Shown here: one piece after another, positions 23,267 through 35,112 of the stretch
Layout: the number at the start of each line of letters is the position of its first letter
How positions within the stretch are numbered: the first letter of the stretch is position 1
NCBI GenBank assembly: GCA_037127255.1
Contig: JBANSL010000004.1
Span: 19,413,967 to 19,477,966 of the forward strand
Source: Persicaria tinctoria
Lineage: Eukaryota; Streptophyta; Magnoliopsida; Caryophyllales; Polygonaceae
Direction: 5' to 3'
Length of the DNA: 64,000 nucleotides
Translations under genes and position numbers: made by a program
The notes under the pieces: model-generated
Databases searched by the model: none
What the model was told of the DNA's origin: nothing
Seen by the model: only the letters and a program-made list of their open reading frames with translations

Positions 23267-23682
23267 CACTGTAATGCAACTGCTAAGTATAACAAGCTAA
23301 TTATTATATATAATTAGCCATTATATACACGCAATGAATTATATAATAGATTACCTACCACAAAATTATATAAAAGCATTTAAATGAATCTTCAATCAAA
23401 GAAATATTAATTAAATTATTTTAATTGGTAAAAACACGGAGAGAAAGCAACAACCCAATTGTAGCTAGCTGTGCTGAAGTTGTGATGGAACCCCATCAAA
23501 TGCAGTACTCTATATGAAAATAAATTTCCCCGACGAGCTAACCACCATCACCTCTCTCTCAGTTGTTATCCTCTCCCTCTTTCTTGCTCTCTCATTCTCT
23601 ATATATTGTATTAATTTTGTTGCTCAACGTACATAACTTGAAAGTTTGCTTATCCAAAAATTAAAATAAAATACAACAAAAA
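23267..23682 (+). promoter_or_regulatory. Promoter and 5' UTR region of the BAHD gene
   Basis: AT-rich sequence leads to a CT-rich stretch (23555-23595) and a TATATATTGTATT box near 23600. A leader rich in A follows, running into AAAAAATGGG at the start codon. The transcription start was not determined. The duplicated segment ends only about 415 bases upstream of the ATG, so distal promoter elements may have changed when the duplication formed. Confidence 0.5.
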
Positions 23683-26600
23683 ATGGGAAATGTTTGCAAT
23701 GATATTGCAAACCATGTATTCGATCTCCGAGTGAAGAAGAGTAAGCCTGTCATGGTGGCTCCGGAGAAGGAGACACCAAGAGGGGAATACTTCCTCTCCA
23801 ACCTCGACCAGAACAAGATCCGACTAAACCCCAACGGGAGGCCGATAAACAAGGAAGATGTCGATGATCGTATGTTCTTGCTTACAAGCCTGGAGGAGAA
23901 CCTAGGGATGGTGGTCTCCACCATCTATTGCTACAAGTCGATGGAGAAGGGCAACGAAGCTGCTGAGGCGGCTAGGGTGCTCAAGGACTCCTTGGCTAAG
24001 ATTCTTGTTGTCTACTATCCTTTTGCAGGGAGGATGAGGGTGAGCAGCCAGGAGAAGCTCATAGTCGAGTGCACGGGGGAGGGGGCGGTGTTCGTGGAGG
24101 CAGAGGCCGATTGTAGGATGGACGACATGGGTGATCCCGCTGTCCCTAATCCTGCGATTCTTGGGAAGTTGGTGTATGACTTCACCATTGATAACCCTAA
24201 GACCATCCTGGATATACCCTTGCTCATGGTTCAGGTAGGTATCTTTGTTCATTGTGTAGCTAGTTTAATTACCAAATTATATACAATATATATCTCTTCA
24301 TCATGGTCCGGAATTGAAGGTTATACATATATGTCTTGATGGGGTGACTCAATTGTAAAGCATCGAGTGAGAAGGGTTAATGGGAGGTCTTGGGTTTCAC
24401 CACTACCTCCGCCCTTTCTCTTGAGTGCAAAATCAAGGTTCACTTTACTTTTTAACATTGAGTCTAACGTATCGATCGATGTAAGCCAATTTACCAGTTT
24501 GTGGCTCTTACCAATTGGGTCAGGTCGCTTGGCCGAATTTTACCACCAAACCCTCATTATAAAAAAAAACTCTCGAAATAAATACCATGCACGTACTTAA
24601 TTGCCTTATAATTGCTATAGTAAATCTTTCAAAAACAGTACATTAGGCTTTCATTTTTGTTCTGTTTACTGATGATATAGCTGAAGTTGGTAGGAGATAA
24701 ATAATTATTAATTTTTTTAATTAAAAACTGAGATCACCTACTTGACTCAAATTATTGCATTTAATTACAAAACCTCGATGAGTTTCGTTTCGTTTTGGCT
24801 ATCAATCCAATAGGCAAAAATAATACATACGACGTGGCACCAGCATTCTGCTTACGTGGTGAACGTGGGGCCAACCCATTACAATACGGCAGGCCGGTCT
24901 ATATATACATAAACTAAGGATAATATAAAAAATGAGCAAGTCAATGGTAAACTTGAATTGTGTTGATAATTAATGTATCTTGCATTTCATATATATAGCA
25001 CAAGGTAGGTATTAAGTTTTCCGTTTTTTTTTTTTTTTTTGTAAAAATGAACAAGTCAATGGTAAACTGGTGATAGTCAATATATATTTTTAAAAATAAT
25101 TTAGGGGTTGTCCATTTTCTTTCAATATTTTCTTCAATAATAAAGGATGTTTATCCTATATATTTGATATATAAATTGGTCAAACCTTTGAAATAATTCC
25201 ATAAGAAGAAAACATTACGGGGTCTTATACATGATTCATCATTAATTACCTTAGTGTATTAGCTTAATTTAGAACATTTAAAAAACACTTTATTTTAAAA
25301 GAAAATAATAGATTTTGAAAAATATAAAAATAATGTATATAGAAACTGGAATTAATATTTAACCATAAAAATTGGCTTAAATTAATTAGTTAAATGGGTG
25401 TTAATAAACATTTTATTCCGATTCAAAATGAGTGTCGTTTTAGACTTTTGAATTTGATTAAAAATAAGTGTACTCTTTTATTTTTTTCTAGACAATTTAA
25501 TAGATTTATTAATGAAAATTTTATTTGTTAACTACTTTTTCTTTCAAACTCTTCACTTATTGGTTGAAAAAGTTGTTAAGCATTTAATAAATAATAAGAT
25601 TTAGAAAAAATGTATAAAACTAATAATACTTAATATTTTACTTAAAAATTGAGTCAAGAATTAAAATTACACTTATTTTAGATCGAATATAGTATATATT
25701 ATAATGGTAGTTAGAATTAATGTCTAATTACAAGTTGCTTTATTTTTTTAATATCAAACTAATAAATATTATGCAAAAAGTGCACTTAAGTGGTTAGGTT
25801 GTAAATTGTAAAAGGCTATTGTTTTCCTATGGATTAAAAAATTATTAATCACTTTGCAGCTGAAGATTCGATCATGATATTGATTACCTTCCATGAATTT
25901 ACAGGTTACCAAGTTCAAGTGTGGAGGATTTGTTCTAGGGCTGAGCTTGAACCACGCCATGGTTGACGGCGTAAGCGGAACCGGCTTCGTCAAGGCATGG
26001 GGCGAGTTAGCAAGGGGTCTGCCTCTCTCCAAGCCACCCTCCCTCGATAGAACCCCTCTCGAATCCCGAACCCCTCCAAGAATTGATTTCCAACACCCCG
26101 AATTCGAAGAGATCCCGCCTTCATTCCTCTCCGAAGACGACGGTGTCGATGACGGACCACTGGAGTACAGAACATTCCATCTCAACCCCAAGTGGCTGGA
26201 GAGGGCAAAGTACATCGCCATGGAGGACAAAACCCTCAGCCGCTGCACCACCTTCGAGGCCCTCTCGGCCTTCGTCTGGCGCGCCCGAGCAATCGCGATG
26301 ATGCAATCATCGCCATCGAGCCAATCGAAGCCGTCGAAGCTGGTGTTCCCGGTGGACGGGCGCTCAAGATTCAGCCCCCCGTTGCCGGAAGGATACTTCG
26401 GGAACGCCATCGCGCTGACGGCGTGCGAGTGCCCGGAGGCGGAGCTCGCACGGAAGCCGCTGTCGCACGCGGCGGGGCTGGTGCAGAGGGCTATAGAGGG
26501 CGTGACCGACGGGTCAATGAGGTCTGCCATCGACTATTACGAGGTGACCCGGGCAAGGCCGTGGATGAGATCGGTGCTTCTGATCACGACCTGGGCCAGG

Positions 26601-26789
26601 CTGTCGTTCTACGAGACGGACTTCGGGTGGGGCGTGCCAGCCTACTCCGGGCCCATCGGCTTCCCGGTGAAGGAGGTGGTGATGTTCCTGAACGACGGCA
26701 ACGACAGGGACGGCGGCAGCATCAACTTGATGATGGCTTTGCCGGCCTTCGCTATGAACAAGTTTGAAGCTATGGTCAATGATGTCTAA
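23683..26789 (+). CDS. BAHD acyltransferase, omega-hydroxypalmitate O-feruloyl transferase-like, two exons
   Basis: Exons are 23683-24234 and 25905-26789, joined in phase 0 across a 1670-bp GT-AG intron. The protein has 478 residues. BAHD enzymes move an acyl group from acyl-CoA to an alcohol or amine in the cytosol. The catalytic HXXXD motif is H201-AMV-D205 and the structural DFGWG motif is at 423-427. VTKFKCGGFVLGLSLNHAMVDG at the exon 2 start and LVVYYPFAGRM in exon 1 resemble the clade that makes ferulate and caffeate esters of fatty alcohols and hydroxy-acids for suberin and cutin. The exact substrate cannot be read from sequence. Residues about 45-72 (KIRLNPNGRPINKEDVDDRM and following) look like an extra segment between the usual FLSNLDQN and the VSTIYCY strand. 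This makes the protein longer than the usual 430-460. Exon 2 is much more GC-rich than exon 1. Confidence 0.93.
24235..25904 (+). other. Intron of the BAHD gene
   Basis: The donor is CAG/GTAGGT at 24235 and the acceptor ATTTACAG ends at 25904. Exon 2 then begins VTKFKC. The intron is AT-rich, with a T tract near 25027-25040 and two related stretches containing AAGTCAATGGTAAACT at about 24938 and 25052. No gene or complete transposon is visible inside. One intron at this place is common in BAHD genes. Confidence 0.85.
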
Positions 26790-28118
26790 TTAATATACTG
26801 ATTAATTGGTCATTCATTATATACTTATTCATGTATAAATATACTTGGAAGACTTTACACTTTTGAGTTTCCCAATTGTATCTCAGAAACTCATTTTCAT
26901 TTCTATATTTAATTGTAATAAGTTATATTACACATACGTTATTTGAAGTGTATATGTGCATGGGGAATCCATTAATAAAAAATATGATAAATAATTAAGA
27001 TAAGTTCCTATAAATAAATAAAATAATAATATAAATATAAATATTTTTTCACCAAAAAATAATATAGATATAAATAAAATTAGTTCAACAAATTATATAT
27101 AATTCAAATATATTTTATTTAGATTCTCTCAAAAAATATTTTTATCAATTAACTAAAAAAAATATAAATATATTGTGTCTTATATAACTTTCTATAAAAT
27201 TAGTTCAAGAGATTACATATATCAAGTCATGTGCATGTATGTATATATGTTCTATAAATCTTAGTCATTAGATCTATAAAGAACTAGATGCTTACAATTG
27301 TTTTAATTTAAAAAAGTGTGTAGCTATACCTAATATTTATATTTAACGTTAAATATGAATACTAGTTGGTTAAACGCTTAAATTGTGAAACCATCAACTA
27401 TTATTCACCAAATATGATAATATTCATATTTAATGAAATAATTATTCAAGCCTAAATTATTACGTATTCATATTTTACAATCTAATCAAAAAATGACTAT
27501 TACATATTACTATATATTCATATTTAAAGATATTGTTATGAATACTAGTTGGTTATACGGTTAATTGTGTTTTTTATTCAATAATCTCCTCATTTCTTTT
27601 TATTGATCAAATAGTCCACAATTGTCCCCCTATTACACGATCCTCGTTAAAAAGCTATGTACATATACACATACATTTTTTTATATTTTATAGAGTTATT
27701 TTTAATCTTTAAAAAAAACCCAAGCCAATATATCAAACTACATTTGTTTTGATAATGATATGGAGTACATCTGTAACATCTGTACAAATACAAATTAAAT
27801 ACAAATCCTGCGTCATTTTGATTACCAAAATATTCGTTATTTTATTTTAAAGAAAATGATGCATATTCTAGCCAAAATGATGTACACAACAGTACAAAAA
27901 AAATATGCATAAAAAAGCATACAACCTGATCAGTTGGGAGTTTCTTTGAATATGTTGACTTTTGACCACTCTTTATTTCTTGGATGAAAGAATACATCAC
28001 ATTAATAGTGTTCTTCTTAGCCACCGATAAGTGATAACAATGATTTGACCGAAATTTTCAAACCACAATGGGAAAGTGGTTAATTTATATTTATCGATAA
28101 TTAGTTTTTTTGGTAGAC
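26790..28118. other. AT-rich intergenic region
   Basis: The 3' flank of the BAHD gene holds no coding region that I can support. GAATACTAGTTGGTTA occurs twice (about 27356 and 27540), along with many ATATTCATATTT strings. A canonical polyadenylation signal was not clear. The copia element's target duplication starts at 28119. Confidence 0.6.
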
Positions 28119-28123
28119 GTGTT

Positions 28124-28263
28124 TGATAGATTACATATATGACATATTGTATAGTGGGTTAAAATACTTAATTTCTTGTAACCTATATATATAATTGTCT
28201 AATTGTTGAAACACTCAAGGAGGACTTCACATCAATTCTATCATTCTACATGATATCATAGCC
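28124..28263 (+). repeat. Copia-2 5' LTR and primer binding site
   Basis: The LTR contains GACATATTGTATAGTGGG and CTCAAGGAGGACTTCACATC, both repeated in the 3' LTR at 41198-41316. It has eight extra bases (TCATTCTA) near its end. The primer site TGATATCATAGCC at 28251-28263 differs at two positions from the common copia site that pairs with initiator tRNA-Met. Confidence 0.85.
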
Positions 28264-28466
28264 TTCTTCCTTGGAACCCTAATTTTTCTTCCCCGCCCCA
28301 CCTCGCTAGCCGTCGCCACCGGCCCTCCCTCTCTCTCCCCTCGCCGCCGATCTCTCTCTCCCCTCGCCTCACCGGCCCACCCCTCCCGTTGTCGCCGACC
28401 TCTCCCTCTCTCGGCACCCCTCTCTCCCTTTAGCCCCACCGGCCTCTCCCTCCCCCACCTCTCACA

Positions 28467-29341
28467 ATGGCCGAAGCTCCTCCTACCAAGCCGCCATGCC
28501 ACTCCGCTCTCACGATCTCAAAAATCAAAAACTGCATCCCAATCATCATTGATCAAGACTCTAGCTCCTACACCATGTGGTCTCACATCTTCAAGACCCA
28601 TGTCAAGGCTCATAAGGTCCTCCACCATATCGATTCATCTATTGATCGTCCCACCACTGAGGACGACGATCTCTTCGCTCAACTCGACACCATTGTTTTT
28701 CAATGGATCTTCAACACCATCTCCAAAGATCTGTTGACCGCCATCCTGGACACCTCCGACAACGCCATGGGTGCCTGGAACAAGCTTAAGAACCTCTTTA
28801 AGGACAACAAACCTAGTGCTACTCGCCTCGTCCTCCAGGTACTTTCGGGTCTTCCCTCTGAATACAATACTGCTGCTACTCATATTCAGCAGATGGAACC
28901 TCTCCCCACCTTCGAGAAAACCCGCTCTCAGTTGATCCTGGAGGAGACTCGTCTCCATCGTCAGACTATTGATGCCGCCAAGGAAAAAAACGCCCTAGTA
29001 TATATCTTCAAGCGACCTGGAGGAAACCTATGCCCCGCAGCGAACCCGCTGCAACGAACAGTCCGCGCAGCGAGGCGGCGACCGCAGCATACGTGGGACT
29101 CCCCGCGTCCGTCCTGGTCCCCCGTCCCCGGCTTCAACTCGCCATGGATGCCCTATGGCCACCTGCCCCCATCATATCGCCCACCATGCCCGTATCCCAA
29201 CAGCCAGTAGGGAGCGGGCTTGTTGGGTCCAGCTCCTTGATCCGCCGGTCACCAAGCGTACCCGTCTTCGTCTGATCAGGGATACGCTCCGACTGATGTG
29301 CATCATGCCTTCTCTTCTGCATCTGACACATCCTGACACTG
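28467..29341 (+). pseudogene. Copia-2 gag
   Basis: The frame starts MAEAPPTKPP. Gag features include SSSYTMWSHIFKTH (residues about 30-45), WIFNTISKDLL and AWNKLKNLFKDNK, then QVLSGLPSEYNT and LILEETR. A stretch between KPSATRLVL and QVLSGLP appears deleted relative to complete gags, and the zinc knuckle is missing. A Pro/Arg-rich end shifts frame before the protease. The last codons before the insertion of element C read DTG, the protease active site. Gag would coat the element RNA in the particle. Confidence 0.82.
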
Positions 29342-29346
29342 GTGCG

Positions 29347-30545
29347 TGTTGTGAGCAGAATCTGCCATGTTTTACAGTAACTTTTATATCGATTTCTGTA
29401 TACATTGCATGCATTTGGGTTAAGATAATACAGAATCAATGTAGTTTATGTTTATTTGCCAAATTATGGAATCTACACCAGTTTCTGTTTAATTCGCAGA
29501 AATGGAGGCATTTTACAGCAATTCTACAGAAGGTCGGAAAAGCTCGGAAAACCATTACAGAAGTCCAAGGTCAAAGCAGCGGAACGAATCGGAGAGCAAG
29601 TCTAGTCGACATCGAGTGGGCCCTACTCGACCTAGACGAGCCATGACCGAGCGGCCATAGTCGAGCAAGCTTGCTCGAGAAACCAAGCTCCCCGAACTCC
29701 GGAACCCTACTCGACCTAGACAAGCACTAGTCTAGGTCGACGAAGCACGGACAGACCACCCGGAGTCCTCGAGGAGAGCTGATCGACGAAGCCGAGGACG
29801 ACAAGGCGAGAATCGCTGCCGCGGACCAGACCAGTCGCTGCCAGCGGAGAGAGCCAACCCGAGCACCCAACTCGATCTCGACGAGTCTTACTCGAGATCG
29901 ACGAAGACCCAGAAGCCATGTCCGAGTCCTTCGAGGAGATCCACTCGAGAAACCCTAGTCGCCGAGCCAGTCTACTCGACCTCGACTAGTCCAACTCGAG
30001 GTCGAAGAAGGCCAGTGAGCCAAGATGAGCCACATCGAGCAGATCTAGCCGAGACGACGAGTCAAGCCGAGCCACCTTACTCGACCTCGACGAGCCCTAC
30101 TCGAGGTCGACAAGAGCCCAGTTCCAGAAGCTTCTCGACTTGTCTTGTCCGAGTAGAGTTGACGTTGCTTGGTCGCGAAGGCGAGGATTCTATCCGATCT
30201 ATCAAGTTCTATCTATGGAAGGCGGAATCTATCAAGACATGAAGACTTTCCCATATTAGTTTTATCTTTTTCCTTATGGATTTAATTCCATTAAACATTT
30301 ATTTATCATTAAGGCTTTTTAGATAGAATTTAGATATAGATATTTATCTTCTTTCCTAGATTAGCTAGGGAATGAAGGCTATAAATAAGGCCCTAGGGGC
30401 TCAGTTTTAATCATTCAATTCGAGATCACGATTCAATTTCAGAGAGAAACAAGTAGTTCCACAGAGAAGTTTAGGAGTTTGAGGTTTTTAAGGTTTTGGC
30501 GGTTTACGAAAGTTGATTGCCAGGATTGTAAAGGCTTTGAATTTA
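29347..30545 (+). repeat. Element C 5' LTR, truncated at its 3' side
   Basis: It starts TGTTGTGAGCAG and matches 32239 onward as far as GGCTTTGAATTTA. It includes the TATAAATA box at 30380-30387 and hairpin pairs at 29711-29740 (TCGACCTAGAC with GTCTAGGTCGA), 29976-30005 and 30081-30110 (TCGACCTCGA with TCGAGGTCGA). The remaining about 1060 bases of the LTR are deleted. Confidence 0.9.
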
Positions 30546-30800
30546 TCTATACATGGAAGAGGTCTGCCTTGGTATGTGCGATTGTGCCGGATTTCCAATG
30601 ATGAGCCTAAGGAGTATAAAGTTGGAGACAAGCTCTATGTCTCTAAATCAAAGGATCATTGGTTCCCTAACAAGTTCAACAAGAAGCGGATGGGACCGTT
30701 CGTGGTGAACAAGATCCATTCTGGAGGATTACAGCTAATGGACAAGAATGGAGTCTTATTTGAGGCCCAAGCTACATGGGCCCTGCAGATGCCACCTTGA
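30546..30800 (+). pseudogene. Gypsy integrase C-terminal remnant
   Basis: The frame reads KVGDKLYVSKSKDHWFP, then KRMGPFVVNKIHSGGLQLMD and ALQMPP before the stop at 30798. The K.GPFVV.KI pattern is the C-terminal SH3-like part of gypsy integrases, in Athila often followed by the end of pol. No catalytic core is present because the deletion junction at 30546 lies upstream. The apparent start inside the LTR is not meaningful. Confidence 0.75.
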
Positions 30801-32238
30801 GCATTAATGAAAGTCGGCCTAGCGACTATAAAATCTAGAGCATGTACATAGACTTTTTAGGACATTTTTGAGACTTTGTTTTTGGTTTTTGGTTTTTGAA
30901 CATTGTTTTTGGTTTTTGTTTTTGTTTTGTTGGTATATGTCTTCTAAATTTCAGGTCCATGGATAGAATCAAGCTATAGTCATACTCGGACTAGGAGGTG
31001 CTCCATCCAAAATTTTACCTCCTTTAATGTTTAAGTATGGGGTGGGGGAAGGGCTTACTTTATGCATATTTGATCATATTTGACATTATATGTGCATTAT
31101 TTCTTGGAATTGCTACATGGCTATTTTGGAATACATTATTTATTTATGTGCATATATGCATGTTTTCCAAAAGTTTTAGAAAAATAACCCCCATTGAAAA
31201 TTTTGAAAGAATGTCATGGAAGCTTATATTAAACTCGACGATGCAAAATTGGATTCATTAGAGATATAGCATGAAATTGCCTAGTAAAGGGAAGTCACAA
31301 TGAAATGCATATTTTTATGAAAACCATGAAAGGAGGTAAAATTTGAAGTTGCTTTTGACATGTTGCATGATAAGATGATGGAGGACTTTATATTTCCATA
31401 TAATGCTCATTACTTGAAGTTCCTAGCCTTACCTATGCTTATGCATCACAAAAGCCATAATATGCCTTATTTCGAATATTGCTCCACATGATCTAAATAT
31501 TTCCATTCTTTACCTTATCCGGGGATTATGTTGAGAATGATGTTACATTATGGAGATGTTATATGGTTGTTGTGATTGTTATCATTATTGGAGTTTGACG
31601 GGAAATTGTTTGAAATATATGGAAAATTTAATGAGTGAAAGAAAATCCAATCACCTCAGGAGATAAAGGTAGATTGACCCTGCTCTCTAAGATAATAGTT
31701 TGGAGAGATGGGACACATTGTGAGGAGTCCAAAGCACTAAGTATCCGGGGCCATTCATGACACTCATGTTTGCGACTCGCGAGAAGGCAGTGCTGGGGTT
31801 AGAGAGGTAAAAGCATTATTATTGAAAAAAAAAAAGGTAATATGAAAGGTGATGAATCAAATGGAAGAAAGAATGTAGTATGAAATTCAAAATTTGAGAG
31901 TGATCTATTTCCCCGGATCAAAAGCACCACATTGCCATAAATTGCCCACCTTTAGCCTTTTACCAATCTACTCATTCATGAGCTTAAATTAAAGTCTTCT
32001 AGATTATCAATGCTTTGTCACGAATGAATATTTATGCATAACCCCCCTTTTGTGAGTAGATATTGTTTTTACATATTTGCACGTGCATGAATCTGTGACA
32101 CTAGTACCTTTTCGAGGATGGTAATTGATTGCAGGGTTATATGAGAATGAATCTAAGATGTTGAGAGTTTTAATTTCTTCCCCTGAATAACAAATAGAAG
32201 AATTGCTTGAGGACAAGCAAGCTTAAGTATGGGGTGTT
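30801..32238 (+). other. Element C 3' non-coding block and polypurine tracts
   Basis: It is closely similar to 15790-17487 of element B across its length, including AGTCGGCCTAGCGACT, the internal purine tract TTTAAGTATGGGGTGGGGGA (31030-31053), TCCGGGGCCATTCATGACAC and the LTR-proximal AAGTATGGGGTGTT (32225-32238). No credible ORF is conserved between the two copies. Conservation without coding suggests a role in RNA or replication, or only recent common origin. Confidence 0.7.
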
Positions 32239-34495
32239 TGTTGTGAGCAGAATCTGCCATGTTTTACAGTAACTTTTATATCGATTTCTGTATACATTGC
32301 ATGCATTTGGGTTAAGATAATACAGAATCAATGTAGTTTATGTTTATTTGCCAAATTATGGAATCTACACCAGTTTCTGTTTAATTCGCAGAAATGGAGG
32401 CATTTTACAGCAATTCTACAGAAGGTCGGAAAAGCTCGGAAAACCATTACAGAAGTCCAAGGTCAAAGCAGCGGAACGAATCGGAGAGCCAGTCTAGTCG
32501 ACATCGAGTGGGCCCTACTCGACCTAGACGAGCCATGACCGAGCGGCCATAGTCGAGCAAGCTTGCTCGAGAAACCAAGCTCCCCGAACTCCGGAACCCT
32601 ACTCGACCTAGACAAGCACTAGTCTAGGTCGACGAAGCACGGACAGACCACCCGGAGTCCTCGAGGAGAGCTGATCGACGAAGCCGAGGACGACAAGGCG
32701 AGAATCGCCGCCGCGGACCAGACCAGTCGCTGCCAGCGGAGAGAGCCAACCCGAGCACCCAACTCGATCTCGACGAGTCTTACTCGAGATCGACGAAGAC
32801 CCAGAAGCCATGTCCGAGTCCTTCGAGGAGATCCACTCGAGAAACCCTAGTCGCCGAGCCAGTCTACTCGACCTTGACTAGTCCAACTCGAGGTCGAAGA
32901 AGGCCAGTGAGCCAAGATGAGCCACATCGAGCAGATCTAGCCGAGACGACGAGTCAAGCCGAGCCACCTTACTCGACCTCGACGAGCCCTACTCGAGGTC
33001 GACAAGAGCCCAGTTCCAGAAGCTTCTCGACTTGTCTTGTCCGAGTAGAGTTGACGTTGCTTGGTCGCGAAGGCGAGGATTCTATCCGATCTATCAAGTT
33101 CTATCTATGGAAGGCGGAATCTATCAAGACATGAAGACTTTCCCATATTAGTTTTATCTTTTTCCTTATGGATTTAATTCCATTAAACATTTATTTATCA
33201 TTAAGGCTTTTTAGATAGAATTTAGATATAGATATTTATCTTCTTTCCTAGATTAGCTAGGGAATGAAGGCTATAAATAAGGCCCTAGGGGCTCAGTTTT
33301 AATCATTCAATTCAAGATCACGATTCAATTTCAGAGAGAAACAAGTAGTTCCACAGAGAAGTTTAGGAGTTTGAGGTTTTTAAGGTTTTGGCGGTTTACG
33401 AAAGTTGATTGCCAGGATTGTAAAGGCTTTGAATTTAGTTTTTTTACGCAAGTTTCTTTCATCAATTCAATGTCTGTTATTACGATGAGGCGTGAGTAGT
33501 CCACCCACTTCTGGGGCTGGGGTGAGCCCGACGGTGGCCATGTGAGGCGATGCGATAAAGGTCAGATCTTTTGTGTGATTCATCTTCTTTCCCTATGAGC
33601 ATGATTCTTTTGCGAGAGTTGAAGGCGATCCTTGTTAGTATTATTGAAGCGAAAGTGATCTTAATGCAACTTGGATTAATTATGTGAAAAAGGGTTAGTA
33701 ACAATTAGGGTTTATGCGAAAGCCTCTATATGCCTATTTGTTAATGACGAAAGTTATTTGATGGAAAGCATGATCTTTTATGCCTTTATGTGTTGTTTTG
33801 CATGGTTATCGTTGTGGTGTTGAAACCCTAGCCTTGGAGGTCTTTTAATATATTGACTTATTTCGTCGAATTTCTAAGTTCTGTCTTTAAATTTGCAAGT
33901 TTTAAAGTTTCTGTCTTTTACTTTTCTAGTCGACATGGACGAGTGTCTAGTCGATCTCGAGTTACTGTTGTCGAGGTCGAGTAGAAGTTAGTCTGTGTCG
34001 AGGTAGGTTTTGTTCTGTCTTCGTTGATTTTCACTTTCTGTCGAGCTGTGTTTGTCGATCTCGAGTTGACCTTAGTCGAGATCGAGTTGGCTTCTGCTTG
34101 TCGAGTTGTTTGCATTTGCTTTATTTTCTGTTTTCAGTTACTGCTCTTGTCGAGATAGAGGACAGCTTTGTCGAGATCGACAAGCTTCTGTGTCCTCGAA
34201 TTACTTTCTGCTTTGCTTCCATCTTTGCTTTGCTTTTATTTCTGTCTATTGTTATTTACTTTAGTTGCCCTTGCCGGGATTATTTGTTTCTGCTTCTGTG
34301 TTTGTTTCTGTGTTTTTCCACTGCTGCTGTGAGAATCTGATAGCTACCTGAGAACTGCTGACGTGCTTCCTCGTGGATTCGATCCTGACTTTTCTCTTAC
34401 TACAACGGGAGGAAGTCTTGTAATTATTTGCTGAGACAGGGGAGTCGTTCTAAACCATATTCTATTCTATACTTGACTTACTCCTGCAGCCAACA
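32239..34495 (+). repeat. Element C 3' LTR, complete
   Basis: This 2257-bp LTR runs from TGTTGTGAGCAG to GCAGCCAACA. The TATA box is at 33272-33279. The hairpin array includes 32603-32632. A second TCGA-rich part lies at 33930-34190. The target duplication GTGCG follows at 34496. Confidence 0.92.
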
Positions 34496-34500
34496 GTGCG

Positions 34501-35109
34501 ACCTCCCAGATGAACAACTCTTCAGGTACTCTCTCTTCTCTTTCTTTTAAGGGTCCTGCACATTCTATTGCCGTCGGAAATGGTGGCCGCCTTGCTACTT
34601 TGGGTATTGGCCACGCCACATTACATACCCCAACCAACCCTTTACTCCTTAACAATGTCCTCATTACCCAAAACTAGTCAAAAATCTTATCTTTGTCCGT
34701 CGTTTCACCACTGACAATAACGATTCTCTTGTGTTTGATCCGTTTGGTTTCTCTGTGAAGGATCTTACTACGGGGGTTACTCGCCTGAGATGTAACAACA
34801 CCGGAGAGCTCTATCCTGTGTCGTCGCCCTCACCGTCCTGTCCGTCGTATCCAGTCGCCCTCTCGGCATTGTCATCCAGTCTGTGGCATGCACGTCTTGG
34901 CCATCCCAGTGCTGCCATTTTAGATTTGCTTTGTTCAAAGAGTCTAGTCAAATGTAATAAAGAGCATCTCTCTAGTTTATGTTCTTCCTGTCAGTTAGGA
35001 AAGCATGCCAGACTGCCGTTTCAGCGGTGTTTGAACTCTACTTTTGCACCCTTTGATATAATTCATAGTGACATTTGGACCTCTCTTGTGCCTAGCAAGG
35101 AGGGTCACA
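34501..35109 (+). pseudogene. Copia-2 protease remainder and integrase N-terminal domain
   Basis: Reading from the DTGA codons at 29331-29346 across element C, the protease continues ATSQMNNSSG. It ends in HTPTNPLLLNNVLIT, with frame breaks near 34680. The next frame holds the GAG-pre-integrase zinc-binding region: LWHARLGHPS, then LCSSCQLGKHARLPF. After it comes FDIIHSDIWTS with the first catalytic Asp of integrase. CACTA element 1 interrupts the frame after SKEGHK. Confidence 0.85.
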
Positions 35110-35112
35110 AGT

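Larger units (their letters stand above)
29347..34495 (+). mobile_element. Gypsy element C, deletion derivative, nested in the copia-2 protease
   Basis: The 5-bp target duplication GTGCG (29342-29346 and 34496-34500) marks the whole insertion. The 3' LTR is complete (32239-34495). The 5' LTR stops at about 30545, where sequence jumps into the C-terminal part of an integrase, so the rest of the LTR, the primer site, gag and most of pol are gone. Remaining are an integrase tail, a 1.4-kb non-coding block shared with element B, a polypurine tract and the 3' LTR. I counted about four substitutions by eye over the 1.2 kb of LTR present in both copies, so the insertion looks young. Confidence 0.92.

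Noticed and set aside
25893..25904. ATG at 25893 as a separate start for the second BAHD half
   Set aside because: It lies inside the intron before a good acceptor (ATTTACAG). The preceding exon joins in phase 0 to give a full BAHD protein.
25769..26767. Long open frames overlapping BAHD exon 2 on the reverse strand and in another forward frame
   Set aside because: Exon 2 is GC-rich, so stop codons are rare in all frames. The BAHD frame has the HXXXD and DFGWG motifs and splice sites; the others have no recognisable domain.
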